Shown: positions 20,398 to 30,153 of the stretch, piece by piece
How positions within the stretch are numbered: position 1 is the first letter of the stretch
How the letters are laid out: every line of letters starts with the position of its first letter
NCBI GenBank assembly: GCA_946544235.1
Contig: CAMNMC010000116.1
Location: 1 to 64,000 of the forward strand
Origin: an uncultured Lachnospiraceae bacterium
Lineage (GTDB): Bacteria; Bacillota; Clostridia; Lachnospirales; Lachnospiraceae
Direction of reading: 5' to 3'
Length of the DNA: 64,000 nt
Notes under the pieces: model-generated
What the model saw: the letters and a program-made list of their open reading frames with translations, nothing else
Databases searched by the model: none
Told to the model about the DNA's origin: nothing
Position numbers and translations under genes: made by a program

Positions 20398-20725
20398 TGA
20401 AAGTCCCTCGCATCACATATAGTGACACAAGGGACGCAAGTTACTCTGTTGCGCGGTTCCACCCGGCTTATCCGCTTATTCCGGCAACCGGCCAAAAGAC
20501 TCCGGTTAATCCGGATCGTCTCATGACAACCATCTCCTGAAGCGGATCTCTCATTCTGATTATAACGGAATCACCGTACCTGTTTGCAGGTCTCTCCGAG
20601 GTAGTTTTCGTGAAGGCTACTATGCCGGACGCTTCCAGCACTGACTCCGAACCATAAGATCATCTCACGATTTCGTCAGGCGTCTTTCTCTGTGACATTT
20701 CACACAACCTACTCTTCTCATCATA
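20398..20725 (-). ncRNA. T-box leader of thrS
   Basis: Minus strand GGGTGGAACCGCG T-box core at 20452-20464, then terminator hairpin GTCCCTTGTGTCAC..GTGATGCGAGGGAC at 20401-20435, then thrS. Confidence 0.93.
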
Positions 20726-20916
20726 GAGTTAATTATATGAAGATTAGTTTATGCCATCGATAAACTTTTTCTGCTGTGCAGTCTTTCGACTCGCTGAGCT
20801 TACTGTTCATCGATGATGAGGCATTGCCTCATATAAAATAAAGCTATCACAGATTATAAATCACGCATTTTCAATTGTAAAGCGGAAAAAGCATTATTTA
20901 GGATATTTTCCGGTTA

Positions 20917-21600
20917 TCACTGGTTGATATAATTATCTATCACCTTTCTGACCTTATTTTTACCATCACATATTATCAGGACAACATACTCACCATTCTT
21001 GTAGCAGCTGTTCTTCTCAACTCTTTCAACCTGATCGGCCTGGTAAGAAGTGAACAGCTTGATCCTGTCGTCTATATGCTCCTCCAGTGACTTCTTCATG
21101 GTTTCTGCGTCTGCACTGTCCTTCATCTTTATAACAGCTATCTCATCAGCAAGTCCCGCCTCTGAATATGCCAGAAAGAAGCTGTCAACAAGGTCATAAT
21201 CCACATTGGAAATATATGCGAACTGCCTTGAAGCATCAGCAACATCCGAATCAATGGTAAGCATTGCAGGAAGGCTGCTGTCTGCAGCTATACACTCCTC
21301 TGCAAGCGCCTTCATATCTGCTTTATCTTTATTTACGCCGGCATCACCATTGTCATTATTACTGTCTGCACTGTTACTATCGCCTTCTTTATCATCAGAG
21401 TTCTTATCGCTTCCTCCGTCACGATCTTCGCTGTTTTCGTCGATGTCTTTACCACTATATGTCTCATCCGTCCCACTGTTTGTGACGGTATTATCTTCTT
21501 CAGCCACAACCTCTCCGCTGTTTTTCTTACCGCAGGAGGTAAGTGCTCCTGCCGCAACACATACCACCAGAATTACAATTATCGTTTTAATTATTCTCAT
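20917..21600 (-). CDS. Putative lipoprotein, DUF4358-like
   Basis: Lipobox-like ALTSCGKK, acidic Ser/Asp linker, small C-terminal domain. Confidence 0.65.
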   Translation of the reverse strand: MRIIKTIIVILVVCVAAGALTSCGKKNSGEVVAEEDNTVTNSGTDETYSGKDIDENSEDRDGGSDKNSDDKEGDSNSADSNNDNGDAGVNKDKADMKALAEECIAADSSLPAMLTIDSDVADASRQFAYISNVDYDLVDSFFLAYSEAGLADEIAVIKMKDSADAETMKKSLEEHIDDRIKLFTSYQADQVERVEKNSCYKNGEYVVLIICDGKNKVRKVIDNYINQ

Positions 21601-21620
21601 CTATAATCCAGGCCTCCATT

Positions 21621-22979
21621 TTAATAAATCTCCAAGCTCACATCCATATCGCCGAACATATCCGAGAAAGCAGCATTCAGAGCATTTCTCATTTCATCCA
21701 TATCTTCATCCGTAATACCCATAGAATCCTGATCCTGATACTGATCCTGCGTTTCATCGTTGTTATAATCCTGCATATTATCAATTGTTATGATCAGGAT
21801 CACATCACCCTCAACCATTAGCATTCTTGTATCAACCATATAGCTTGAGTATTCATAACTGTTATACATGTTATTTGTCAAAGAGGTCATCATCATTCCG
21901 ACTTTGACACAGAATCCGTCGGGATCATCACCCTTGTAACGGAATGCCCTGACGATATGCTGTTCCTCTTTATTATCAAGAATCGCTCTGATAGCAGCAG
22001 GGATTTCCGTAGCATCCTTAATCTCTGAAGCATCTCCCACAATCAGGTTGGCATCCAGACAATCAGCAGCAGGAAAAGCATCTCTATCCCACTGTACACT
22101 GGCCATCATTTCATCCGATAAGTTGAAATTTGCATAATTACCAACACCAACATCACTGTAAATATCTGTATGATACCAATGACCATCTATCTGTGTAAGT
22201 GCCCATGAATGGAAGCAGTCACTGTTATGAACTACTTTACATGGAATGCCCATCATCTGCATAAAGAGTCTGAAGGTTGTTGCATAACCAACGCATACAG
22301 CCTTTCTGTATTTCAGAACACCGTGTGGATTATCACAGTTTGGACTGGTTCCCGGAATAACAGAAGTAATTCCTTCACCGGTAGAAAGATTTGAAGTCAT
22401 CCAGTCGTAAACTGCCTTCTCCTTCTCAAGGTCTGTCATGCCATCCTTGATTATCTCATCAAGAATCGCCTTCGCCATATCGAGAGTTTCTTTTTCTTCA
22501 TCATTAAGCGCTGATGTATCTCCCGAGATATACGCATTTGAGATATTTTCAGTTGATTTTATAACATACTGTCCTGCAATCTGAACATCGTTCTCTTTAG
22601 CATCATTTTTCTTTTCATTCATTTCGGCAACAAGCTGCTGAAGTTCGCTGATCCTCTTCTCCTCCTCCGATGCCGCTGCTTTATTGTCTGATTGCACCTG
22701 TTCAAGCTGTTCGATCTGCTTTGACATTTCCGTAACTTTTTTGTCACTCTGCTTCTGCTTATTCATGCAGGCAGCACAGACCGATACAGAGCTGACTGTC
22801 ACTGCTGTCATGACAACAAGGAGAAAATATATTGCTGCCGGAATACGACGCCTCTTCTCTTTCTTTCCATTGTCATAGCCATATTCGCCTTTGGTTTCCT
22901 TCGAACTGTCATCATACTTTCGACTTTTCACGTTCTCATACCCCTGTTCTCCCATTATTTCCGATCTCTCCTCGTTCAT
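21621..22979 (-). CDS. Membrane-anchored transglutaminase-like domain protein with DUF4358-like tail
   Basis: AVCVGYATTFRLFMQMMGIPCKVV, CFHSWALTQIDGHWYHTD. Confidence 0.8.
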   Translation of the reverse strand: MNEERSEIMGEQGYENVKSRKYDDSSKETKGEYGYDNGKKEKRRRIPAAIYFLLVVMTAVTVSSVSVCAACMNKQKQSDKKVTEMSKQIEQLEQVQSDNKAAASEEEKRISELQQLVAEMNEKKNDAKENDVQIAGQYVIKSTENISNAYISGDTSALNDEEKETLDMAKAILDEIIKDGMTDLEKEKAVYDWMTSNLSTGEGITSVIPGTSPNCDNPHGVLKYRKAVCVGYATTFRLFMQMMGIPCKVVHNSDCFHSWALTQIDGHWYHTDIYSDVGVGNYANFNLSDEMMASVQWDRDAFPAADCLDANLIVGDASEIKDATEIPAAIRAILDNKEEQHIVRAFRYKGDDPDGFCVKVGMMMTSLTNNMYNSYEYSSYMVDTRMLMVEGDVILIITIDNMQDYNNDETQDQYQDQDSMGITDEDMDEMRNALNAAFSDMFGDMDVSLEIY

Positions 22980-23150
22980 ATAAATCCTCCTGGTTTCTTC
23001 TTGCTGCGGCAGAAATCAGAGCACCGCAACTTTTTTGCTTTTGAGAAAATTATAAGCGAGTGCCGGATAAATACAATAAAGCCCGGGTTAAGGTATTTAT
23101 AAATTTCTTAATATAATTATGAACATAAAAAAAAGAATTATTAAGATAAA

Positions 23151-23196
23151 TAAAAACAGGGCATACCGTAGACCCTGAATCTGCGGTTGCCCTGTT
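23151..23196 (-). terminator. Terminator downstream of the DUF1508 gene
   Basis: ACAGGGCA..TGCCCTGT stem followed by TTTTTATTTATC on minus strand. Confidence 0.75.
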
Positions 23197-23223
23197 ATAT
23201 TTCGCATCAAATATTATCCTTAA

Positions 23224-23595
23224 TTATTTCTCCATCTCGATCTTTGCATCAGGAGCATTCTTCTGAACACTTGCGATACCGTTCTTACAGCTCTTCATGG
23301 CCTTATAGCCTTCGCTGGTAGCGATGATCTGGCCATTTGTAGCCTTAAGGCGGAATCTGAACTCGCCGGCCTTATCAGTATAGATCTCAAACTTAGGATT
23401 CTTCTCAGCCTTGAAGCCTTCAACTGTCTGATCCTCAACAGCAGCTGCAGGAGCATTCTTCTGAACGCTTGCAATACCCTTCTTGCAGGTAACCAGTGAC
23501 TTGTAAACCTGTGAAGATGCGATAACTTCGCCATTTCCTGCCTTAAGATCGAACTTAAAGCCTGTCTTTGCTTCCTTGATAACAAATTTGCCCAT
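23224..23595 (-). CDS. DUF1508/YegP-family protein, two tandem copies
   Basis: GKFVIKEAKTGFKFDLKAGNGEVIASS and PKFEIYTDKAGEFRFRLKATNGQIIATSEGY; start MGKFV at 23595. Confidence 0.88.
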   Translation of the reverse strand: MGKFVIKEAKTGFKFDLKAGNGEVIASSQVYKSLVTCKKGIASVQKNAPAAAVEDQTVEGFKAEKNPKFEIYTDKAGEFRFRLKATNGQIIATSEGYKAMKSCKNGIASVQKNAPDAKIEMEK

Positions 23596-23790
23596 AGAAA
23601 ATACCTCACTTTCTATAAAAAATAACCCCTGACACGGTGTTCGCAGATTACAGTAACACCCTGCCCGTGCGCGGATAATCGCCCTTCCGCCGCACATACA
23701 ACCTTATGAACTGATTATACTTTATACAACCTATTATAACAAGTGGTAAAATATCACAGATTTATAAATGTTTTCATCTCCGAGATAGAA

Positions 23791-23815
23791 ATGGCGGAGC
23801 TGCACGCTCCGCCAT
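23791..23815 (-). terminator. Hairpin ATGGCGGAGC/GCTCCGCCAT downstream of the LRR gene
   Basis: Perfect 10-bp stem, short downstream T-tract. Confidence 0.55.
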
Positions 23816-23835
23816 AGCATCTGTAATGTATTGTT

Positions 23836-25449
23836 CTACTGAACCTTACCATCCTTAACATTATAACTCTTTCCGTTATAAGTAACCTTACCGGAGAAAC
23901 CTAACTGAACTTTACCACCCTTGCAGCACCATGATCCGTTTTCATTCTTAGCAATTCCGGTGAAGTTGAAATCTACCTTACCATTCTTTATAGCCCACCA
24001 GCCATTCTCATTCTTGGCAACGGTATCTATAAACTGAACCTGACCATTTTTACAATACCAGTATCCGTTTTCGTTCTTGGCAATTCCGGTGAAGCTGAAG
24101 TCTACCTTGCCATTCTTTATAGCCCACCAGCCGTTTTCATTCTTGGCAACGGTATCTATAAACTGAACCTGACCATTCTTACAATACCAGTATCCATTTG
24201 CATTCTTGGCAATACCGGTGAAGTTAAAATTAACCTTACCATTCTGAATAGCCCACCAGCCGCTTGAATTCTTGGCAACGGTGTTAACCGACTTATCAAC
24301 TCTTCCTTTTTTAACATACCACCATGCGGTTTCTTTGTTTATAGTGCCCTTAACGATATCTGTCGTGTTACTGAATGCACCATTAACAATATATGCCCAG
24401 GTGCCGTCACCCTGCTTCTGGAACTGATCCTTTGATGTAATTATAACGAGACTCTGATCGGTGTAAAGCACGTCGACATCAAAATCATACGTCCTGTCGA
24501 CATCATTAACCGAATTCCAGATATACTTATCACCATTCCATGATTTCAACACTTTTCTATTCTTGAACAGACTTTTCATCTTACTGCAGTTGGTTAAGTC
24601 AACCGACTTCAGTTTAGGTGAATCAAAAAGATGTAAAATCCTGAGCTTACTGCTTGTAAGCTTTATTGATGAAAGATTATCACAATCGTTCATATAAACC
24701 CGCTCCAGCTTTTTATTCTTGGAAAGATCCAGACTCTTTATAGGTGTATTTCCCGCATCAAACACTTCAAGCTCTGAAAGGGTACTTACATCAAGGCTTG
24801 ATATCTTGCTTCCGTGAACATTCACTTCCCGAAGTGATGTATGCTTTTTAAGATCAAGCTTTTTTATATTACAGTCAATAAGCGAAATAGTTTTCAATTT
24901 GGTATTCTTACTGATATCGATAGTACTAAGGTCAGACTGGGCAATAGATAACGATGTCAGTTCCTTATTGGTAGACAGATCGATACTTGTCAGCTTTGAG
25001 CCATAAATCGTAAGAGCATCAAGCCTGGTGCACCCCTTCACATTGATACTCTTCAGATTCGGTGCCCTGTCAAAACCTATCACGTAAATATTCTTATTCT
25101 TGCTGAAATCTGCAGTGGTAAGCTCGTCCCCGAAATAATAAAACTGTTCCAGATTTGTGAGATATTCTATACCCTTTATGCTTTTTGCATTATCAAATGT
25201 TTCATCATATATGCAGAGATCGATGCATTTTGCATCTGCGATCTCCTTAGAACTGAGCGTTCCGTTTCCATCCATATCAAAATTAGCTTTGACATATGTA
25301 CGGAATACCTTATCCGGGAAGTTTGTGCTGTTGATCTTTACTCCTCCGGCAGCCTCCGAACTGCTTCCTCCTCCCAGTACCGAAGCAAATGCAAATGCCG
25401 CTGTCATGGCCGCACATCCGATTATTTTTCTGATACCATGTTTCTTCAT
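23836..25449 (-). CDS. Secreted leucine-rich-repeat protein with EF-hand/dockerin-like motif and C-terminal GWW/GYWYC cell-wall-binding-like repeats
   Basis: Signal peptide, DMDGNGTLSSKEI, LRR-type repeats, TVAKNENGWWAIKNGKVDF / TGIAKNENGYWYCKNGQVQF repeats. Confidence 0.85.
   Translation of the reverse strand: MKKHGIRKIIGCAAMTAAFAFASVLGGGSSSEAAGGVKINSTNFPDKVFRTYVKANFDMDGNGTLSSKEIADAKCIDLCIYDETFDNAKSIKGIEYLTNLEQFYYFGDELTTADFSKNKNIYVIGFDRAPNLKSINVKGCTRLDALTIYGSKLTSIDLSTNKELTSLSIAQSDLSTIDISKNTKLKTISLIDCNIKKLDLKKHTSLREVNVHGSKISSLDVSTLSELEVFDAGNTPIKSLDLSKNKKLERVYMNDCDNLSSIKLTSSKLRILHLFDSPKLKSVDLTNCSKMKSLFKNRKVLKSWNGDKYIWNSVNDVDRTYDFDVDVLYTDQSLVIITSKDQFQKQGDGTWAYIVNGAFSNTTDIVKGTINKETAWWYVKKGRVDKSVNTVAKNSSGWWAIQNGKVNFNFTGIAKNANGYWYCKNGQVQFIDTVAKNENGWWAIKNGKVDFSFTGIAKNENGYWYCKNGQVQFIDTVAKNENGWWAIKNGKVDFNFTGIAKNENGSWCCKGGKVQLGFSGKVTYNGKSYNVKDGKVQ
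23938..24280. repeat. Roughly 129-bp tandem repeats in the 3' part of the LRR gene
   Basis: Near-identical DNA copies encoding a 43-aa GWWAI + GYWYC unit. Confidence 0.8.
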
Positions 25450-25695
25450 ACTTTTTCCTCCTTCTTAATATCCTGAAACAATTCTCCGCTCCCCTGTTAT
25501 GCAGGATTGTCTCACATTGTTCACTCTTTCATACACTTTTAAATATAGGTTTTAATGCATCTTTTTGCAATTATAATGTATACAGTTTCTCATCTGATAC
25601 GGTCATATTTTACTGTCAGGGAACATTTGTCACGTGTCATAATACACTGTCCATGTTCAGCATTATTCTGTTCATTCCCGCATATTATCCGCCTC

Positions 25696-27942
25696 TTACG
25701 GCTCCTGTCCGAATATCAGCTCACCGTCTTCAAAAAGCGCGACATTCTCGGAAACAGATGTATTTCCAAGTGACAGGCCATCGTATGACGGATCGTTATC
25801 AGCGTCCCAGACACCTTCAGGATTGCGCATCCTTACCTGAATCTCCTGACGAACATGCTCCTGTCCTCCCGGATAGAGATTACCGTCAGCAAAGCTTACC
25901 GACAGATAATAAATATGCTTTGCCTCATCATAAGGTTTCAGTCCCGCAACCTCTCCTGACTGCATATAATTCGTTGTGATCTCAATACTGTCTGAGCTTC
26001 CGCCTGCTTCATAAACCTCCGAAAGATCCACATAATACCTGAGTTCAAGATTCTCAGCCTTCCTTGCAGGCCATGCGGATTTATTGTAAATATAGGCCTT
26101 GATCTCCGTGAAATCCTGACCATCGACATTGATACCGGTTTCGACATACATTTCATATTCATCAATTACTTCAACCGCACCAAAATCCTTCAGAGTCTGA
26201 CCGTGATATTTTGAATATAGCTTTGCAAGAAGTCCCGTAAAGCCTGCATTGTAGTCACAGGCAACCTCGTTGGTGTTATAGTTTGAGGTTTCATCTGTAT
26301 AATCATCATTTGATCCCGGACCACCGACAAGAGCACCGTAAAGCGTATGCTTAGCCTTAACCGGATCATTCAGATTGTTGGTTGATGAACCATTGGCCGT
26401 CCTGTGATGAGGACTTTCAGGGTAATTTTCACCATAACCGATCATATATGAAAAGCCTGTGCTTCCCAGCGCATAATCAGCCTGAGAAACCGCAAATTTC
26501 CAATAAGTATCCTTCTTCTTATCAGAGCAAAGTCCGGCCTCACTGTAAACCGCAGCTATAAAGCCCGTTGTCGTTGCGTATCTGAGAGAGCCCCATGAAT
26601 CGAGCCATGCAAGTCCCTTCGGCGTATAGGTGATCCTCTCTCCGTCGCTCGTTCCCGTCGTCCAGTAATCCAGATGCTTCTCAACGGCATCCGTATAGGT
26701 CTTGCCGCCGGTCAGCTTGGCAAGAAGAACCGCTGCACCGATATGAACATCATCCCAGCACATAGCCCAGTTATAATCCTGGCCTGCTTGTGTATAAGCC
26801 TTCTCCGCCTTGTCGAGATATCCCTTGTCACCTGTAGCGATATGCAGCCATGCACCTGCCCAGGCGAGCTCATCAAAATATCCACTCCATGAATTATAAA
26901 ATCCATTTGCAGCTGTGTAGCCATCATCGCTTCTTGTACTGTCCGCAAAATCATACAGACTTACTGCATGCTTAAGACACAGAGCACTGTAATCCGGATC
27001 AGCCTCCTTAAATATAACCGCTGCCGCTGCAAGAGCCGCTGCCGCTTCGCCAGTTACCGCTGAGCCCGGACTGTCCTTTGTAACCTTATACGAAGGTCTG
27101 TCCATCGGTAGAACCTCAGCCGGTCCCCACCATCCGTGATCCTGACCTCCGTCACCAACCTGATAGTAAAATACATTATCCTCAGGATGACACTTTATCA
27201 GATAATCAGTTGCCCATTTAATGTCTGCAAGAGCATATTCCAGCTGGCCGCTCTCAATATATGCATCGGCATCCTCATAAACAGACCATGCAAGCATTGC
27301 TGCGCTGTAAGCCATCGGCAGATTGAATTTCACATGATCTCCGGCATCAAACCATCCACCGGTCAGATCAAGCCCTGCGTCACTTCCGTCCGTAAGAGCA
27401 CTGTCGCCTCTCCAGTTGCATCTGACCTTCTCCGGAAGGTCGCCCGAACGCTGTAATTCATAGAAAAGAAGGCTCTTCTGAAGCGCCTCACCATAATTGA
27501 AATTACCGGTACCCTTAACACCTTCATAACCGTTGCCTTTTTCTGTCAGATTACCGGTATCAAGCTTTGACGATGCATGTATAACAACTTCGCTGCCGCC
27601 TGCCGACTCAGTTGTATTTCCGTTACCGCTTTCTGTACTGCCGGCCTCTACGCCCGTGCTGCTCTCAGTTCCGTTACCATTATTCGTTTCCGTAGTATTG
27701 TTACCTGCTGTTTCGGAGACGTCAGAATCCCCGTTTCCGTTCTCGGAACCAGCCTCCGTAACCGCTGTGTTTCCACCCGATCCATCCGTCGTGGTCACTT
27801 CAATCCTTTCGTTCTTTTCCTTTGTCTCCTCATCGCTGCTCCCTCTTCCCAGAGAAAAGCCGATAACAAATACAGCTACCGCCAGAACCCCCACTATTAT
27901 ACTTGCAATTATTATCTGCTTCTTATTCATCCTTCTTCTCAC
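25696..27942 (-). CDS. Glycoside hydrolase family 9 endoglucanase-like, N-terminal TM anchor, CBM3-like C-terminus
   Basis: DLTGGWFDAGDHVKFNLPMAYSAAML, SYMIGYGENYPESPHHR, NEVACDYNAGFTGLLA, C-terminal DNDPSYDGL. Confidence 0.92.
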   Translation of the reverse strand: MRRRMNKKQIIIASIIVGVLAVAVFVIGFSLGRGSSDEETKEKNERIEVTTTDGSGGNTAVTEAGSENGNGDSDVSETAGNNTTETNNGNGTESSTGVEAGSTESGNGNTTESAGGSEVVIHASSKLDTGNLTEKGNGYEGVKGTGNFNYGEALQKSLLFYELQRSGDLPEKVRCNWRGDSALTDGSDAGLDLTGGWFDAGDHVKFNLPMAYSAAMLAWSVYEDADAYIESGQLEYALADIKWATDYLIKCHPEDNVFYYQVGDGGQDHGWWGPAEVLPMDRPSYKVTKDSPGSAVTGEAAAALAAAAVIFKEADPDYSALCLKHAVSLYDFADSTRSDDGYTAANGFYNSWSGYFDELAWAGAWLHIATGDKGYLDKAEKAYTQAGQDYNWAMCWDDVHIGAAVLLAKLTGGKTYTDAVEKHLDYWTTGTSDGERITYTPKGLAWLDSWGSLRYATTTGFIAAVYSEAGLCSDKKKDTYWKFAVSQADYALGSTGFSYMIGYGENYPESPHHRTANGSSTNNLNDPVKAKHTLYGALVGGPGSNDDYTDETSNYNTNEVACDYNAGFTGLLAKLYSKYHGQTLKDFGAVEVIDEYEMYVETGINVDGQDFTEIKAYIYNKSAWPARKAENLELRYYVDLSEVYEAGGSSDSIEITTNYMQSGEVAGLKPYDEAKHIYYLSVSFADGNLYPGGQEHVRQEIQVRMRNPEGVWDADNDPSYDGLSLGNTSVSENVALFEDGELIFGQEP

Positions 27943-28087
27943 ATTCCTTTATGATCATCTATATATTTTACATATGTATTCAAATATGCATTTCATATTC
28001 ACTCATAATATGCAAACCTGTAAACACTTATCAAATTCCTGCTGCATTGCTTAAACAATTCGCATTTTACTGCATTGTTTTATTAAT

Positions 28088-29407
28088 TCATTTTTTTCCG
28101 CATTGCTTCATAATATACGCCAACGCATATTCGGTCGAATAACTTCCGAGTGAGATAACTCCTGTAGCCCTCAGCTTCCTTCCGACCTCGTATCTGCAGA
28201 GGTCAGTCTTGTGATAAAGGCATTGCGATACAGCGTATACCTTAACTCCCTTTCCTGCTGCCTCAATTATCACCGGAAGCAGACTGTCATAAAGTGACGG
28301 AAAGCCGCCCGCTCCATATAATTCAAAAAGTACAGCATCCGGCTTACACGAAAGCATTGCACTCAGCATATCCGAAGAAAGTCCCGGATGAAGCTTTACA
28401 AGCTGAACCTTCAGATCTTCCCTGACACCGCTGAAACTGTAACCTCCGACAATATCACCTTTGACCTCAGGATCATCATCTGGCCTGTCACATCTGATAT
28501 CTGCTTCAGCGGTTCCTGAAGCTTCACTGAGCATATCTGCTTCAACGGTTCCATCAGTACCGAGGATATTCTCCTCATGGATCCTGTCCACTGCTCTGAA
28601 TGCCTCAAAGCCATCCGTATCCATCTTCGTCGCATATCGTCCATCGATCAGTCTGCCGCCAAAAACTATATAAACATTGTAATATTTGTCCGTCCGATCT
28701 GACAAGGTAAGTATCGCTCTGACAGCATCCCGCAGATTTTTCTTAGCATCTGTCCCTTCCGTATCAATGGGAAGCTGAGAACCTGTCAGAATAACAGGTA
28801 TCGGTAGGTTCCTCAGCATTGCCGACAATGCCCCCGCGGTATAAGCCATTGTATCGGTTCCATGGAGAATTATGATCCCATCATACTTAAGCGGCTCAGC
28901 GTTGCCGGGTTCCTTATCAGCCCGGGTATCGTCAGGATCTGTCATCACATCTGCTTTAACAATTCTGTCAATCTCTTCTCCTATCCGGTTCCACTGCTCC
29001 GGCCGCATATCCGAGCTGTCGATTGACATGATACCATCCATATCAAAACATAGCTCTTCGCTTCTGATCATCCTCTGAATATCATCGCAGGACATACTCG
29101 AACCATCATCGGACATCTTCCAAGCACCATCACAGTTCGTACTCCGAATATCACCACCACCGGACGTCTTCCTAATATCATCAAATGTCGAAGAAGAGAC
29201 CGCATCCTGACAAAACGCGGTCTCTCCCTTATTTTCAAAAAAAGCCATATTAACTATAGTCTCCGCATCCATAGCCGGTCGAAGACCATTTCCATTATCC
29301 TTTGAAGCTATAGTACCACCCGTGGCGATTATCCTAACCCTCTTTTTCACGACACATCTCATCCTCATAAACCGATTATCACATATCAGCTTCCAATCAA
29401 TCTGCAC
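28088..29407 (-). CDS. L-asparaginase, type I-like, with acidic insertions
   Basis: RIIATGGTIAS, IILHGTDTMAYTAGALS, VILTGSQLPID; true start may be an internal Met. Confidence 0.88.
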   Translation of the reverse strand: MQIDWKLICDNRFMRMRCVVKKRVRIIATGGTIASKDNGNGLRPAMDAETIVNMAFFENKGETAFCQDAVSSSTFDDIRKTSGGGDIRSTNCDGAWKMSDDGSSMSCDDIQRMIRSEELCFDMDGIMSIDSSDMRPEQWNRIGEEIDRIVKADVMTDPDDTRADKEPGNAEPLKYDGIIILHGTDTMAYTAGALSAMLRNLPIPVILTGSQLPIDTEGTDAKKNLRDAVRAILTLSDRTDKYYNVYIVFGGRLIDGRYATKMDTDGFEAFRAVDRIHEENILGTDGTVEADMLSEASGTAEADIRCDRPDDDPEVKGDIVGGYSFSGVREDLKVQLVKLHPGLSSDMLSAMLSCKPDAVLFELYGAGGFPSLYDSLLPVIIEAAGKGVKVYAVSQCLYHKTDLCRYEVGRKLRATGVISLGSYSTEYALAYIMKQCGKK

Positions 29408-29418
29408 CGGTTATATGA

Positions 29419-30120
29419 TCAGTTAAAATTAAGCCTCTGTGTGATCTTTTGCAGATCATTAAAATACGTCATGGAAACAACCCTGTTTGTCTTATCATTA
29501 TAGTTGACCATTATGCAGTCATTTTTAGCCGTGTTGTAATAGAAAGCAGAAGTTGAAGTACCATTGTACATATCGTTCATGATCTGCATCGTATTTTCCT
29601 TCTGGTAGGTCATCTTATCCTCTGCGTCATAACGTGCATCACCAATCTCGATATTAAACAGCTTGTAATCATCACTGTCTATATGTATTCCCAGCTGTTT
29701 TCCGTCAAGATAAAGGACAGCTATATCTCCGTTACCGTCAGAGGTCAGCGTTCCGCTTGCATAATGTCTGACTCTCTTATAGGTATCATCATTTCTCGTA
29801 AGCTTTATCCCAAGCTCATCCTCAAGCTGTGCAGTATCCATATTTACGCAGTCCATAAGCTCCTTCGGCCCCTTGAGAAGGACTCCAAATACCAGATACG
29901 CAGCGCCGCCGACAACCAACGCGAAAATAAGCAGCTTAATGATAAATCCGGCATGCCCCTTCTCCTTCGGACCTGTATAAGTACTGGTGGTCTTGATCAT
30001 CGGCAATTCAACATTTTCAGCATATTCACTGTTAATGTCCTGCAGCCTGTCATCATCCCTGTCATAATACAGTTTATCCAGCTTATCCTCATCCTTTAAT
30101 TTAAGTTCCATAACCTTCAC
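29419..30120 (-). CDS. Hypothetical single-TM protein
   Basis: Coding-strand ORF in tight array; one TM helix. Confidence 0.65.
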   Translation of the reverse strand: MKVMELKLKDEDKLDKLYYDRDDDRLQDINSEYAENVELPMIKTTSTYTGPKEKGHAGFIIKLLIFALVVGGAAYLVFGVLLKGPKELMDCVNMDTAQLEDELGIKLTRNDDTYKRVRHYASGTLTSDGNGDIAVLYLDGKQLGIHIDSDDYKLFNIEIGDARYDAEDKMTYQKENTMQIMNDMYNGTSTSAFYYNTAKNDCIMVNYNDKTNRVVSMTYFNDLQKITQRLNFN

Positions 30121-30153
30121 CCTCCATTTATAACATTGATCGTGCGTCAGATG

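Noticed and set aside
20376-20495. N-terminal 40-residue extension of the thrS ORF
   Set aside because: This stretch is the T-box antiterminator/terminator RNA; good RBS precedes the ATG at 20375.
21206-21715. 169-aa plus-strand Ser/Leu-rich ORF
   Set aside because: Antisense to the DUF4358-like lipoprotein and its low-complexity linker.
23596-23697. 34-residue N-terminal extension of the DUF1508 ORF
   Set aside because: Domain starts at MGKFVIK; the upstream part overlaps a leader with GGTGTT/AACACC pairing.
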